A DNA stretch of 64,000 nt from Actinopolyspora xinjiangensis (GTDB lineage: Bacteria; Actinomycetota; Actinomycetes; Mycobacteriales; Pseudonocardiaceae): assembly GCF_900104475.1 (NCBI RefSeq), contig NZ_FNJR01000014.1, forward strand, positions 60,346-124,345, given 5' to 3'. The notes beneath the pieces are model-generated. The model worked only from the letters and a program-made list of their open reading frames with translations, did no database searches and was not told the DNA's origin. Each line of letters opens with the position of its first letter. Position 1 is the stretch's first letter. This document shows, one piece after another, positions 1 through 7,976 of this stretch. Made by a program: the position numbers and the translations under genes.

Positions 1-2
1 TC

Positions 3-182
3 GGGACACACTCCGAGACCTACACCACGTACGGCGGTGGTCCCGGAACAGTCGCTCTGCACGGTTGGCCGAATCCCGAGGTGTTCGGTGCTCCGAGCAG
101 CGACGGTTGTGTCCGAGTTCCCGGTGACGCGCTGCGGTTACTGCGGTCGCTGCCGTTGGGGACGCTTGTCCGGCTGCGCTGA
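3..182 (+). CDS. L,D-transpeptidase (YkuD), C-terminal fragment
   Basis: Only the last 59 residues lie in the window; the gene starts to the left. They contain the YkuD catalytic signature: HGW, about 13 residues later SSDGCVRV, then a short helix and the ending LGTLVRLR. In this family the Cys of the SxGC motif is the nucleophile, and the enzyme makes 3-3 crosslinks in peptidoglycan outside the membrane. The reading frame stays open from base 3 to the TGA at 180-182. The residues before the motif are rich in Gly, Thr and Tyr, as is usual there. N-terminal domains cannot be judged. The family call rests on the motif spacing and is fairly firm. Confidence 0.75.
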   Translation, partial: GTHSETYTTYGGGPGTVALHGWPNPEVFGAPSSDGCVRVPGDALRLLRSLPLGTLVRLR

Positions 183-255
183 GTGGGAGGACGGTGAGGC
201 GTTCTCCGCGGCTCACCGTGCGAAATCCGCAGTATTCGATGAAGGAAGTGTGAGA

Positions 256-738
256 GTGGCTAAGAAGACATACTTCGCGGGAAGCGTGGCCGCGACGGCG
301 GGTCTCCTGATCGCGGGCACCCCGGCTCTGGCCGACACGGTGGACAATGACGGCATCAACGTCGCCAACGACAACAACGCGAGCGTCCTGCCGATCCAGC
401 TCTGCGGTAACAACGTCGCCGTGTTGGGAGTCGTCGCCAACGTTCTGGCGGCGCAGTCCTCCGAGTGCGTCAACGCGCCGGTCGTCGACCACCCCTCCAC
501 CGGTGATCACGGCGACAAGCCGGACGAGCCGGAGAAGCCCGAGAAGCCGGACGAACCCGACGAGCCGGAGAAGCCCGAGAAGCCGGACGAACCCGAGAAG
601 CCGGACGACGAGGGCGACAAGCCGGACGAACCCGAGAAGCCGGAGAAGCCGGAGAAGCCCGACGACGAGGGCGAGAAGGAGCTGCCTTCCGCTCCCACGC
701 CGGTGAGCCACGAGGGGCACGCGGCCGTCACGGGCTGA
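256..738 (+). CDS. Chaplin-like secreted protein with Lys-Pro-Asp-Glu repeat tail
   Basis: A 160-residue exported protein. The GTG at 256 is chosen because GAAGGAAG sits 8 nt upstream and the N-terminus then reads as a clean signal peptide (AKK, hydrophobic core, cleavage near ALA-D, residue 27). Residues 28-75 resemble a chaplin domain: an Asn/Gly/Val-rich stretch with two Cys (C50 in QLCGNN, C71 in SECVN) spaced as in chaplins, which form amyloid-like surface films on aerial hyphae. Residues about 88-140 are a low-complexity tail of KPDEPE-type units, highly charged, possibly a wall-spanning spacer. No sortase motif or C-terminal membrane helix is visible, so it is probably a short chaplin variant. 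The chaplin assignment is by pattern only. Confidence 0.6.
   Translation: MAKKTYFAGSVAATAGLLIAGTPALADTVDNDGINVANDNNASVLPIQLCGNNVAVLGVVANVLAAQSSECVNAPVVDHPSTGDHGDKPDEPEKPEKPDEPDEPEKPEKPDEPEKPDDEGDKPDEPEKPEKPEKPDDEGEKELPSAPTPVSHEGHAAVTG
511..675 (+). repeat. In-frame repeat coding KPDEPEKPEKP units
   Basis: Short imperfect tandem units built from the codons GAG AAG CCG GAC GAA CCC fill the 3' third of the chaplin-like gene. They are in frame throughout, so they are coding rather than intergenic repeats. Unit number is likely to vary between strains. Confidence 0.8.
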
Positions 739-743
739 CGTCC

Positions 744-795
744 GCGGACCGGGACTCCGCGACCGTCACGCGACGGAAGCGGAGTCCCGGTCCGC
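744..795. terminator. Bidirectional terminator hairpin
   Basis: A 17-bp perfect stem (744-760 pairs with 779-795; arm GCGGACCGGGACTCCGC) with an 18-nt loop lies between two convergent genes. There is no long T tract, which is common for actinomycete terminators. Confidence 0.7.
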
Positions 796-806
796 TCTCC
801 TCATGG

Positions 807-1859
807 TCATCCTTCGAACGACGCGGCGGCGTCGAGCATCGCGTCGTTTTCCTCCCGCTTGCCGATGGTGATCCGCGCCCCCGCTCCGGCGAAGGCGCGC
901 ACCACCACTTTCGCCGCCGCGCAGTGCTCGTCGAACGCGCCGCTGCGGTCACCGAGCGGCAACCACAGGAAGTTCGCCTGCGTGTGAGGGACCTCGTAAC
1001 CGAGTTCGAGCAGCGCGTCACGTACCCGGGTGCGCTCCGCCGCGATCTCGGCACATCGTCGTTCCAGTTCGACGGTGGCCCCCAGCGAAGCCACCGCCGC
1101 CCGCTGGGCGACGGCATTCACGCTGAACGGGATGTAGACCTTGCGCAACGCCGTGGTGATCTCGGGGTTGCCCACCGCGTAACCGACCCGCATCCCCGCC
1201 AGGCCGTAGGCCTTCGAGAAGGTCCGCATCGATACCACGTTGTCCCACTGGCGAGTGAGTTCCACACCGTCCGGAGCCTCGGGGTCGGTCACGAACTCCC
1301 GGTACGCCTCGTCCAGTACCACCACCACCTCAGAAGGAACACGGCGCAGGAAGCTCTCCAGGTCCTCCCTGCGCAGCGAGGTTCCGGTGGGGTTGTTGGG
1401 AGTGCAGACGAAGATCACCCGGGTCGCCGGGGTGATCGCGGCCAACATCCCCTCCAGGTCCAGCGCGTGTTCACCGGTGAGCGGGACGCGTACCTCCTCG
1501 GCCCCCGCCACCCTGGTGAGGATCGGGTACGCCTCGAAGGAGCGCCACGGAAAGACGACCTCGTCACCCGGTCCGCAGGTGGCCTGCACGATCTGCTGGC
1601 ACAGCGCCACGGAGCCGCAGCCCACCGCGATGCGCTCGGTGGCCACCTCCAGCCGCTCGCTCAACGTCGCCACGAGTTCGGTAGCGGCCATGTCGGGGTA
1701 GCGATGTACCTCGTACGCGGCGTTCGCGATGGCGTCCACCACGCTCGGCAACGGTCCGCCGGGGACCTCGTTGCTCGCCAGCTTGATCGACCCGGGCACT
1801 GTCCTGCCCGCGACGTAGGCGGGCAGCTCGTCGAGGTCGGAACGGATGCGCACGCTCAT
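807..1859 (-). CDS. hisC2: Histidinol-phosphate / aromatic amino acid aminotransferase
   Basis: A 350-residue PLP enzyme of the HisC/Pat branch of fold type I aminotransferases. Visible landmarks are KLASNE near the start (substrate loop), CTPNNPTGT (cofactor-binding Asn), VVLDEAYREF (Asp that holds the pyridine ring), TFSKAYGLAGMRVGY (the Lys that forms the Schiff base) and FLWLPLG. The ATG at 1859 is preceded by AAGGAGTGG, so the longer frame upstream is not needed. It is not in a his operon here, which favours the aromatic aminotransferase role (last step of Phe/Tyr synthesis), called pat or hisC2 in mycobacteria. A tyrA-type gene lies 12 kb away. Substrate preference cannot be read from the sequence. 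Confidence 0.85.
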   Translation of the reverse strand: MSVRIRSDLDELPAYVAGRTVPGSIKLASNEVPGGPLPSVVDAIANAAYEVHRYPDMAATELVATLSERLEVATERIAVGCGSVALCQQIVQATCGPGDEVVFPWRSFEAYPILTRVAGAEEVRVPLTGEHALDLEGMLAAITPATRVIFVCTPNNPTGTSLRREDLESFLRRVPSEVVVVLDEAYREFVTDPEAPDGVELTRQWDNVVSMRTFSKAYGLAGMRVGYAVGNPEITTALRKVYIPFSVNAVAQRAAVASLGATVELERRCAEIAAERTRVRDALLELGYEVPHTQANFLWLPLGDRSGAFDEHCAAAKVVVRAFAGAGARITIGKREENDAMLDAAASFEG

Positions 1860-2089
1860 TGGCCACTCCTTGCTCTGTTCGTGGCGACTCGGACGGGCCA
1901 CGGTGAGAGACAGTATCCCGCCGCGGCGTGGCGGCAAGAGGTGTGGGATCGTCGCCGCTTCGTTCACCCGATCCTCGGCCGGACGGAGCACTGGTGGGAT
2001 GATCTTCCGGGCGTAATGTCGACATTCCTGTCGCTCTTTCCGTCACAACACGTTGACGCGTGTTCACCCCGGCGTGGTTACGTGCGAGT

Positions 2090-2782
2090 ATGATCCAAAC
2101 CAGGACCGAGACGATCGCGCTCACCAATGACACCCGACTTCGGCTGACGGCCGCCGAACCCGAGAACGTAGTCCGAGGCGGGATCGTGGTCCTGCACGAG
2201 GCCGGAGGGGTGACGGAGCGGACGAGGGCGCTGGTCGCCGCGCTCGCCGAGGAGGGCTGGCTCACGGTGGCCCCGCACCTGTACCACCGGGACGGCGCCG
2301 ACGAGGACGGATCGGCCGGGACGGCCGAACAGGTGGGCGGACTTTCCGGTGACTCCGTGCTGGCCGACACCGACGCGGCTTTCGTGTGGCTGGCCGACCG
2401 GGGGGTCTCCACGGATCGGCAGGGCATCATCGGGTTCGACGTGGGCGGGAGCGCGGCGCTGCTGGTTGCGTCGAGCAGGCGTCTGGGAGCGGCGGTGACC
2501 GTGGGCGGCGACGGGATCGCCGCTCCGCTGTCGGAGGGCTTCCCGCCGCTGATCGACATCGCCGGGGAGCTGAGCTGCCCGTGGTTGGGGCTCTACGGCG
2601 AGGCGGACACGAACACCGGCGGAGCGGAACTGGACAAACTGCGCGCCGCCGCCGCGACCGCCGATGCGGTCACCGACGTGGTGCGCTATCCGAAGGCCGA
2701 CCACCGCTTCGACGCCGATCCGGACGCGGCGGGGGAGGCGTGGCAACGGGCCCGCAACTGGCTCGACGTGCACCTGCGCTGA
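2090..2782 (+). CDS. Dienelactone hydrolase-like protein with Asp at the nucleophile position
   Basis: A 230-residue alpha/beta hydrolase of the dienelactone hydrolase (DLH) family: GGIVVLHEAGG early (oxyanion region), IIGFDVGGSAALL as nucleophile elbow, an acidic residue in GEADTNT (D173) and the catalytic His in KADHRF (H205). DLH members usually have Cys in the elbow (GFCxGG); here position 117 is Asp. Asp nucleophiles occur in other alpha/beta hydrolases such as haloalkane dehalogenases, so the enzyme may be active with altered chemistry or inactive. The ATG at 2090 gives the canonical N-terminus. It is transcribed divergently from hisC2 and stands alone; substrate unknown. Confidence 0.75.
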   Translation: MIQTRTETIALTNDTRLRLTAAEPENVVRGGIVVLHEAGGVTERTRALVAALAEEGWLTVAPHLYHRDGADEDGSAGTAEQVGGLSGDSVLADTDAAFVWLADRGVSTDRQGIIGFDVGGSAALLVASSRRLGAAVTVGGDGIAAPLSEGFPPLIDIAGELSCPWLGLYGEADTNTGGAELDKLRAAAATADAVTDVVRYPKADHRFDADPDAAGEAWQRARNWLDVHLR

Positions 2783-2940
2783 TCGGGAACCCTTCGCCGT
2801 CCTCGTCGGATGCTCGTCGGTGGAGCCCCGCTGCCGTGGCGGGGTTTCGAGCGGGGTGGTGGAACGGGACAACGTCGTCGCCCGAAGTGTCCGGGTGTCA
2901 CATGTAGCCCTGCGAGGTCTCGGTGGGTTAGGAAGCGGTT

Positions 2941-4914
2941 ATGACTTCAAGCACCACACCCGAGTTGCTCTGGCAACCTTCCCCCGAGTGGGTCCGGCGA
3001 ACCCGGATCGGCCGATTCCGCGACTGGCTGCGCGAGAACCGCGAGCTGGACCTGCCCGACTACAGTGCGCTCTGGCGGTGGTCGGTCGAGGAGCTGACGG
3101 GATTCTGGTCGGCGGTGGCGGAGTTCTTCGGGGTCTCGTTCCACGAATCCCCGGAACGAGTGCTGAGTGCCGAGACCATGCCCGGAGCCGAGTGGTTCCC
3201 GGGCGCGCGGCTGAACTACGCCGAGCACGCGTTGTGCGTGGGGCCCGGCAAGGAGGGCTCGGCGATCGCGGTGATCTTCGAACGCGAGGACGGTCACGGC
3301 GAGCGGATCACGTTCGGCGAGCTGCGTTCCCGCGTGGCGGCGGCCAGGGCGGGACTGGCGGAGCTCGGGGTGGGCAACGGTGACCGGGTGGCCGCGCTGG
3401 TGCCGAACAGCCCCGAGACCCTGGTGGCGTTCCTCGCCACCGTCAGTCTCGGCGCGATCTGGTCCTCCTGCTCCCCGGACTTCGGGCCGCGCGCGGTGGC
3501 CGACCGCTTCGTCCAGATCGAACCCGAGGTGCTGCTTACCGTCAACGGTTACCGCTACGGCGGCAGGGAGTTCGACATCACCGAGACGGTCGAGGAACTG
3601 CGGGGACGGTTGCCCGGTCTCGGTACGACGGTGCTGATCGACTACCTGCCCGGTACCGGATCGTTGCCCGACACCGTCGGCTGGCGGCAGCTGCTGGAAC
3701 AGCACGCCGACGCGGAGCTCGCTTTCGAATCGGTGCCGTTCGACCACCCGTTGTGGGTGCTGTACTCCTCCGGGACCACCGGGCTGCCGAAGGGGATCGT
3801 GCACGGCCACGGTGGGATTCTCCTGGAGCACCTCAAGGCGATCGGTCTGCACTGCGACCTGGGGCCGGGGGACGTGTTCCTCTGGTTCACCACCACCGGG
3901 TGGATGATGTGGAATTTCCTGGTCGGGGGCTTGCTGACCGGTTCGTCCGTCGTGCTGTTCGACGGTAGTCCGGTGCATCCCAGCACGGACACGCTGTGGG
4001 AGCTGTCGGCGCGGCACGGCGTGAGCTACTTCGGCACCTCCGCGCCGTTCATCCAGACCTGTCGCAAGCGGGGGCTGCGCCCCGCCGAGGAGTACGACCT
4101 CTCGCGGCTGCGCACCGTCGGCTCGACCGGGGCGCCGTTGACGGCGGACGGGTTCGGCTGGATAGCCGAGGCGGTCGGCCGGGACGTGCAGATCGCCAGT
4201 GTCTCCGGCGGGACCGATCTCTGTACCGCGTTCGTCGGCTCCTCACCCGACGTGCCGGTGTGGCTGGGGGAGATCTCCTGCCCCATGCTGGGCGCCTCGG
4301 TTGCCGCCTACGACGAGCACGGTGAACAGCTCCACGACGAGGTCGGCGAGCTGGTGCTTACCAAGCCGATGCCGAGCATGCCGGTGTACTTCTGGAACGA
4401 CCCGGACGGCAGCCGGTTGCTGGACGCCTACTTCGACACCTACCCCGGTATCTGGCGCCACGGGGACTGGGTGCGGATCACCGAGCGGGGTTCGCTGGTC
4501 ATCTACGGTCGCAGCGACTCCACGCTCAACCGGGGCGGCATCCGGATGGGCACCGCCGAGTTCTACCGCGTGGTCGAGGGCTTCGACGAGGTGTCGGACT
4601 CGCTGGTCATCGACACCTCCGGTGCCGGGGAGACGGACGGGGAGCTGTTGTGCTTCCTGGTGCTGGCTCCGGGGGCCGAGCTGAGCGAACTGGAACCGGC
4701 ACTGCGGGAGAGGCTGCGTGACGAGCTCTCACCCAGGCACGTCCCCAACCGGTTCGTGGCGGTTAGTGAGGTACCGCACACTCTGAACGGCAAGAAGCTT
4801 GAGGTTCCGGTCAAGAAGATCCTCGCCGGGGCCGCGCCGGAGAACGCCGTCAGTATGGACGCCCTGCGGAACCCCGAGTCACTGCGACCCTTCATGGAGA
4901 TGAGCAGGGAATGA
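2941..4914 (+). CDS. aacS: Acetoacetyl-CoA synthetase
   Basis: At 657 residues it has the length of acetoacetate-CoA ligases, and its N-terminus (LWQPSPEWVRRTRIGRF, later PGAEWFPGARLNYAEH) is typical of AacS rather than acetyl-CoA synthetase. It carries the adenylate-forming core: YSSGTTGLPKGIVHG (P-loop-like A3 motif), GGTDLCTAF, and YGRSDSTLNRGGIRMG (hinge and C-terminal domain), plus the C-terminal NGKKLEVPVKKIL with the acyl-adenylating Lys. It activates acetoacetate with ATP and CoA in the cytoplasm, feeding ketone-body or PHB carbon into lipid or isoprenoid synthesis. It is followed by a strong hairpin, so it is probably monocistronic. The cholesterol-oxidase-like and thiolase genes further on may share carbon flow, but this is inference. 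Confidence 0.92.
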   Translation: MTSSTTPELLWQPSPEWVRRTRIGRFRDWLRENRELDLPDYSALWRWSVEELTGFWSAVAEFFGVSFHESPERVLSAETMPGAEWFPGARLNYAEHALCVGPGKEGSAIAVIFEREDGHGERITFGELRSRVAAARAGLAELGVGNGDRVAALVPNSPETLVAFLATVSLGAIWSSCSPDFGPRAVADRFVQIEPEVLLTVNGYRYGGREFDITETVEELRGRLPGLGTTVLIDYLPGTGSLPDTVGWRQLLEQHADAELAFESVPFDHPLWVLYSSGTTGLPKGIVHGHGGILLEHLKAIGLHCDLGPGDVFLWFTTTGWMMWNFLVGGLLTGSSVVLFDGSPVHPSTDTLWELSARHGVSYFGTSAPFIQTCRKRGLRPAEEYDLSRLRTVGSTGAPLTADGFGWIAEAVGRDVQIASVSGGTDLCTAFVGSSPDVPVWLGEISCPMLGASVAAYDEHGEQLHDEVGELVLTKPMPSMPVYFWNDPDGSRLLDAYFDTYPGIWRHGDWVRITERGSLVIYGRSDSTLNRGGIRMGTAEFYRVVEGFDEVSDSLVIDTSGAGETDGELLCFLVLAPGAELSELEPALRERLRDELSPRHVPNRFVAVSEVPHTLNGKKLEVPVKKILAGAAPENAVSMDALRNPESLRPFMEMSRE

Positions 4915-4938
4915 AGTGACTCGCCCTTCGAGAGGGGC

Positions 4939-4976
4939 GGGGGGTCGTCTCCGGTGATGTTCGTTGACGACCCCCC
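4939..4976 (+). terminator. Terminator after aacS
   Basis: Stem GGGGGGTCGTC with GACGACCCCCC (11 bp), 16-nt loop, 24 nt after the aacS stop codon. Confidence 0.7.
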
Positions 4977-5036
4977 GTTGCGAGTCGACTCGAAGGGGTG
5001 TGTATGGTTTACATCAGTGGCCGAGAGGAACTACCC

Positions 5037-5126
5037 GGAGGCTTCGCCTAGTCTGGTCTATGGCGCCGCACTGCTAATGCGGTAAGGGGCAACCCCCCTT
5101 CCCGGGTTCGAATCCCGGAGCCTCCG
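5037..5126 (+). tRNA. tRNA-Ser (anticodon GCT)
   Basis: The 7-bp acceptor stem pairs GGAGGCT (5037-5043) with AGCCTCC (5119-5125), discriminator G5126. The anticodon stem CCGCA/TGCGG encloses CTGCTAA, giving anticodon GCT at 5073-5075. A long variable arm follows, as expected for a class II serine tRNA. The T arm is CCGGGTTCGAATCCCGG. CCA is not encoded. Confidence 0.95.
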
Positions 5127-5165
5127 CCGGGACTCCCACCTCGGTGGGAGTTCACAACTGAACAT

Positions 5166-5238
5166 GCGCCCGTAGCTCAACGGATAGAGCATCTGACTAC
5201 GGATCAGAAGGTTTGGGGTTCGAATCCCTACGGGCGCG
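5166..5238 (+). tRNA. tRNA-Arg (anticodon ACG)
   Basis: Acceptor GCGCCCG (5166-5172) pairs with CGGGCGC (5231-5237). The anticodon stem TCTGA/TCAGA encloses CTACGGA, anticodon ACG. The wobble A would be converted to inosine by TadA, whose gene lies at 15.4 kb. The 3' half is duplicated at 8529-8571, marking it as an integration site. Confidence 0.95.
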
Positions 5239-5239
5239 C
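5197..5239 (+). repeat. Attachment-site copy 1 (within tRNA-Arg)
   Basis: 43 nt running from the anticodon loop to just past the tRNA 3' end. It matches 8529-8571 at 41 of 43 positions. Such direct repeats of a tRNA 3' end are the usual footprint of tyrosine-recombinase integration. Confidence 0.8.
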
Positions 5240-5557
5240 ATCATCGCAGGTCAGGGGCGGTTTCGGAATACTCCGGAGCCGCCCCGCTGCTGTGCGGTAC
5301 ACATTTTGTACGCATCACGCCTGGTCGTCCCCGATTGTGTCGGCCGGTGAGCGGGCAGTGTTCGCCGAGCACCACCGCGGTTTGGACGACTTCGTGACCC
5401 GGTTGCGGTTCGAGATGCACGAACGCCGTCGACCTGGCGTGCTCCCACCACCTCCGGCATGAGCCCGGCCAACCGGAAGACAAGAGTCATCCGGCGGGCC
5501 ATCGCGACGTATCTTCCGCCGTCAACACGATTGTTCGGCCCGCACGTTGGAGCGCGC
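5240..5557. other. Gap, possible short coding remnant
   Basis: No convincing gene. On the + strand, from about 5338 to 5463, a 41-codon frame beginning VSAGERAVFAEHH and ending in TGA has coding-like codon use, but it has no clear ribosome site and no family is recognised. It could be the broken end of an island gene. Confidence 0.3.
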
Positions 5558-5674
5558 TCAGTCCCGCATCCGGTCGCCTTCGTGGGCGCTTTTGTGTTCG
5601 GCGGGTAGCACGCACGGGCGGTCCTCGGCGTCCACGTGCTGTTCGGGGTTCGTGGTTCCACATGCGATGAACAT
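5558..5674 (-). CDS. Small hypothetical protein (38 aa)
   Basis: The ATG at 5674 has a GAGGA ribosome site 7-9 nt upstream. The product starts MFIACGTTNPEQHVD and ends KSAHEGDRMRD; it has two Cys and is strongly charged. It is the last of a string of tiny minus-strand genes behind the XRE regulator. I do not recognise a family. Its start signal is better than that of most random small frames. Confidence 0.45.
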   Translation of the reverse strand: MFIACGTTNPEQHVDAEDRPCVLPAEHKSAHEGDRMRD

Positions 5675-5782
5675 GGTGTCTCCTCGATGGTTGGGGCCGC
5701 CTGACCGGCGGGGTGGTTTACTGGTCGGGCGGTGACGGCTCGGCACCGGATACCGGAGGATTCGGTGGTGTCGGGCCGTGGA

Positions 5783-6028
5783 CTACAGGGCGCGGAGCCG
5801 GTCCAGCAGGCGGGTGAGGATCGCCGGGTCGCGGGGCCGACCGGGTGGAACTGGCCCGGTGGCGGGTGCGGGGCGGGTGCCTTCGCCTCGGTGGCCGCCC
5901 TTGTGGTCTCGTCCCGCTGTGGGGCCGTGGCCGTGAGATCACCGGACAGCGCGGGCACGTGCCCCGGTAGCCGACAGGGGCGGAAGCTGTGCCGTCCGAG
6001 AGAGGGGCGGGGTCGCGAAGGTGCTCAC
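5783..6028 (-). pseudogene. Tiny gene interrupted by an in-frame TGA
   Basis: GTG at 6028 overlaps the stop of the preceding gene by 4 nt (GTGA). The frame reads 29 codons (MSTFATPPLSR...), meets TGA at 5939-5941, then stays open in the same frame for 51 more residues with normal coding character, ending in RPRDPAILTRLLDRLRAL and TAG. Without the TGA it would be an 81-codon gene whose C-terminus looks like a real amphipathic helix. A nonsense mutation is the simplest explanation; a sequencing error or readthrough is possible. Confidence 0.5.
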
Positions 6029-6252
6029 CGCTCGGTCTCCACCACCGCGGGCCGTTCGTCCTGCTCGGTGGCGGGTGCGGTGGGTTCGTCCGTGTGCTCG
6101 CGCAGCGCGGCCGAGAGCTCGTCCAGCGCGGCGGCCACGGCGTGCCGATCAGCCTCCGGAAGCTGCTTACCGCCGAGCTTGTGGGCGGCCTCGGCCAGCA
6201 TCCACTGCCCACGGCGCAGCAGCGTCGCCAACCGGGTGTGCGGCCGGCTCAC
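6025..6252 (-). CDS. Small helical protein (75 aa)
   Basis: GTG at 6252 overlaps the TGA of the upstream gene (GTGA), indicating translational coupling. The product is mostly alpha-helical (RLATLLRRGQWMLAEAAHKL, then HAVAAALDELSAALREH) with an acidic, proline-containing tail. No catalytic motif, signal peptide or membrane segment is seen. It sits in the operon behind the XRE regulator; a partner or target of that regulator is plausible but unproven. Confidence 0.6.
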   Translation of the reverse strand: MSRPHTRLATLLRRGQWMLAEAAHKLGGKQLPEADRHAVAAALDELSAALREHTDEPTAPATEQDERPAVVETER

Positions 6253-6455
6253 CGTGAACCACCCCCGGTGGGGAGTTGGCCCAGCAGCCGGGTCAGGGTG
6301 TCGCGCAGCCCGCGTGCCTGCTCGGCGGTCCACAGGGTGCGGTTGTAGACGGTGGGCGTGATGATCATCAACCGGTCACGGATCAGCGACAGCTCCAACG
6401 TCTCGCTACCCTCATGTTCGACCGTGGCACACCGCACCAACACGGATTCCTGCAT
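6249..6455 (-). CDS. Small hypothetical protein (68 aa) downstream of XRE regulator
   Basis: The ATG at 6455 follows a good GGAGGTGAC site. Residues 1-35 look like beta strands (SVLVRCATVEHEGSETLEL, then RDRLMIITPTVY) and residues 40-60 form a helix (WTAEQARGLRDTLTRLL). I recognise no named family. The gene lies 83 nt behind the XRE gene on the same strand and overlaps the next small gene by 4 nt. Genes of this size commonly accompany XRE regulators in actinomycetes; the function is unknown. Confidence 0.65.
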   Translation of the reverse strand: MQESVLVRCATVEHEGSETLELSLIRDRLMIITPTVYNRTLWTAEQARGLRDTLTRLLGQLPTGGGSR

Positions 6456-6521
6456 AGCGTCACCTCCAGTAATCGAAGCGACGCTATGGGGATTGAAGGA
6501 CGCGGCTTTGACACAGTGGCA

Positions 6522-6539
6522 AACCCACTCGAATGGGTT
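6522..6539. promoter_or_regulatory. Operator-like inverted repeat
   Basis: AACCCACTCGAATGGGTT is an inverted repeat with arms AACCCA/TGGGTT around a TCGA centre. It overlaps the XRE stop codon and lies about 70 nt upstream of the first small gene, so it could be the regulator's own binding site. This is inference from position and symmetry. Confidence 0.4.
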
Positions 6540-7716
6540 ATACGTGAAGTCCTGCTCGATAGGCCATACCGCGAAGTTCGCGTCCCACCGCGTCGCGATT
6601 GGTCTTGAGCAGTAGCTCAGCGAGGGTGGAACGGGTGAACGGGTGTTTGTGTACGCGTGGCGGCGAGATTCGTTCCGCCGTGCGAAGCGCCCACACCGCC
6701 GTTTCTCGTTGCTTTGGTATCCGTGCCAGCGCACGACCGTAATCGGCCCAGTACGCTGCTTTCCTGGTTGGAGACGGGATCATCCGCGGATCTACACTCG
6801 CGCCCAGACGGGCGGTCTCGGTGAATTCACCGCACTCCAGGGCAACGGCCATGCGCCACACGGCGACATTCGAAGGACCGAAACCGAACCACAGCGCGTT
6901 GGCCTCCCCCGTCCGTTCGGCAAGTTCAGCCGCGTGTTCCAACGGCGGGACACGTTCGCTCGTTCGCCCAGCCGCGGCAGCCAGCAGGGAGTTGGTGAAG
7001 GCCAACATTCCGGACAACTGCATCTCTTCCGAAGTCGCCGTTCCCGGTGAAACAGCCTCGAGCGTGTCGGTGGCCAGGTCGAATGCTCCGGCCGCCATGA
7101 GCCCGTGCGAGACCCCGAAGCCCGCTACACCGAGCATGAGTGGGTCGTCCAAGTGGTGCGCAGCCTGTTGTGCGAGTTGGGCCGCTTGCCAGCCGAGGTC
7201 GAGGGAACCACCGATGTCCCGCAACCAGGCTTGCGTTCCTTGAACGTGCAACAGGACCAATGAGCGCAGCACCGCGCCATCGTGCTTGCCAGCACGCAGG
7301 GTTTCGTGCGTATCTCGAATCAACCCCGGCAGCTCTTGTCCGACCTCTGCGTGTCGGCATGCCTGCTGAGCGCTGAGTAACGCGGCCAGCCGATCGTTCA
7401 ATCCCGCCACGGGCCATACCCGGCCGCGTGGTTCGCCGATACTCGCGCCGAGAAGGGCGAGCCGTACTTCGTTGAGCTGCCCATCCTCGTTCGTCTCACC
7501 CGCGCCGCCGAGTGTGAACTCGGTGAGTTCAGTGGGGGCGACTTCCAGAGCTTCGGCAAGAGCAGTGATCAGAGACCGGCGGTCGAGGGCACGTTCACCG
7601 GACTCCAGTCGAGACAAATAACTAGCGCTGATACCCGTTAATCCGGCGACCACGGACAAGGACTTGCCGCGCGCGTGCCGGATCTGACGCAGCTTGCGAC
7701 CGATATCCGACTCCAC
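6538..7716 (-). CDS. XRE-family transcriptional regulator with helical repeat domain
   Basis: 392 residues. The N-terminal helix-turn-helix (residues about 5-60, IGRKLRQIRHARGKSLSVVA then ISASYLSRLESGERALDRRS) is a classic Cro/C1-type domain. The remaining 320 residues are Ala/Leu-rich helices in a TPR-like pattern (LGWQAAQLAQQAAHHL, LGASVDPRMI and similar), typical of actinomycete XRE regulators that sense a ligand or peptide. The GTG start at 7716 places the HTH at the very N-terminus. It is followed by small genes on the same strand and is probably autoregulated through the nearby inverted repeat. A developmental or mobile-element role are both possible. Confidence 0.8.
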   Translation of the reverse strand: MESDIGRKLRQIRHARGKSLSVVAGLTGISASYLSRLESGERALDRRSLITALAEALEVAPTELTEFTLGGAGETNEDGQLNEVRLALLGASIGEPRGRVWPVAGLNDRLAALLSAQQACRHAEVGQELPGLIRDTHETLRAGKHDGAVLRSLVLLHVQGTQAWLRDIGGSLDLGWQAAQLAQQAAHHLDDPLMLGVAGFGVSHGLMAAGAFDLATDTLEAVSPGTATSEEMQLSGMLAFTNSLLAAAAGRTSERVPPLEHAAELAERTGEANALWFGFGPSNVAVWRMAVALECGEFTETARLGASVDPRMIPSPTRKAAYWADYGRALARIPKQRETAVWALRTAERISPPRVHKHPFTRSTLAELLLKTNRDAVGRELRGMAYRAGLHV

Positions 7717-7976
7717 GTGAGCAAGGCTACCCAGCAGACTGTCCGGAGTTAATCGTGATCACCGGAGGTTGGGACTCATCGTCCGGTGACTCGTCGACCA
7801 TATGGGGGTTCTTCTCCGAAACTCCGGCCCGTCGACCGGGGTAAAACCTCCGCGAAGAGGTACGCACCGAGGATAGCGGGAACGCGATCAGGTGACGAGA
7901 CTGCGGGAGCTACTCGCCGACGGCCTGCCCTGGCGGCCGTTCGTGGCGAGCGAGCCGCAGCCTCGCAACAGATCGA

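Noticed and set aside
5338..5463. 41-codon + strand frame behind tRNA-Arg
   Set aside because: Codon use is suggestive but there is no ribosome site or recognisable family; kept only as a note in the gap entry.
5718..6361. Long overlapping frames on both strands in the island
   Set aside because: They are Arg/Pro/Ser-rich, have no ribosome sites and conflict with the better-supported small minus-strand genes.
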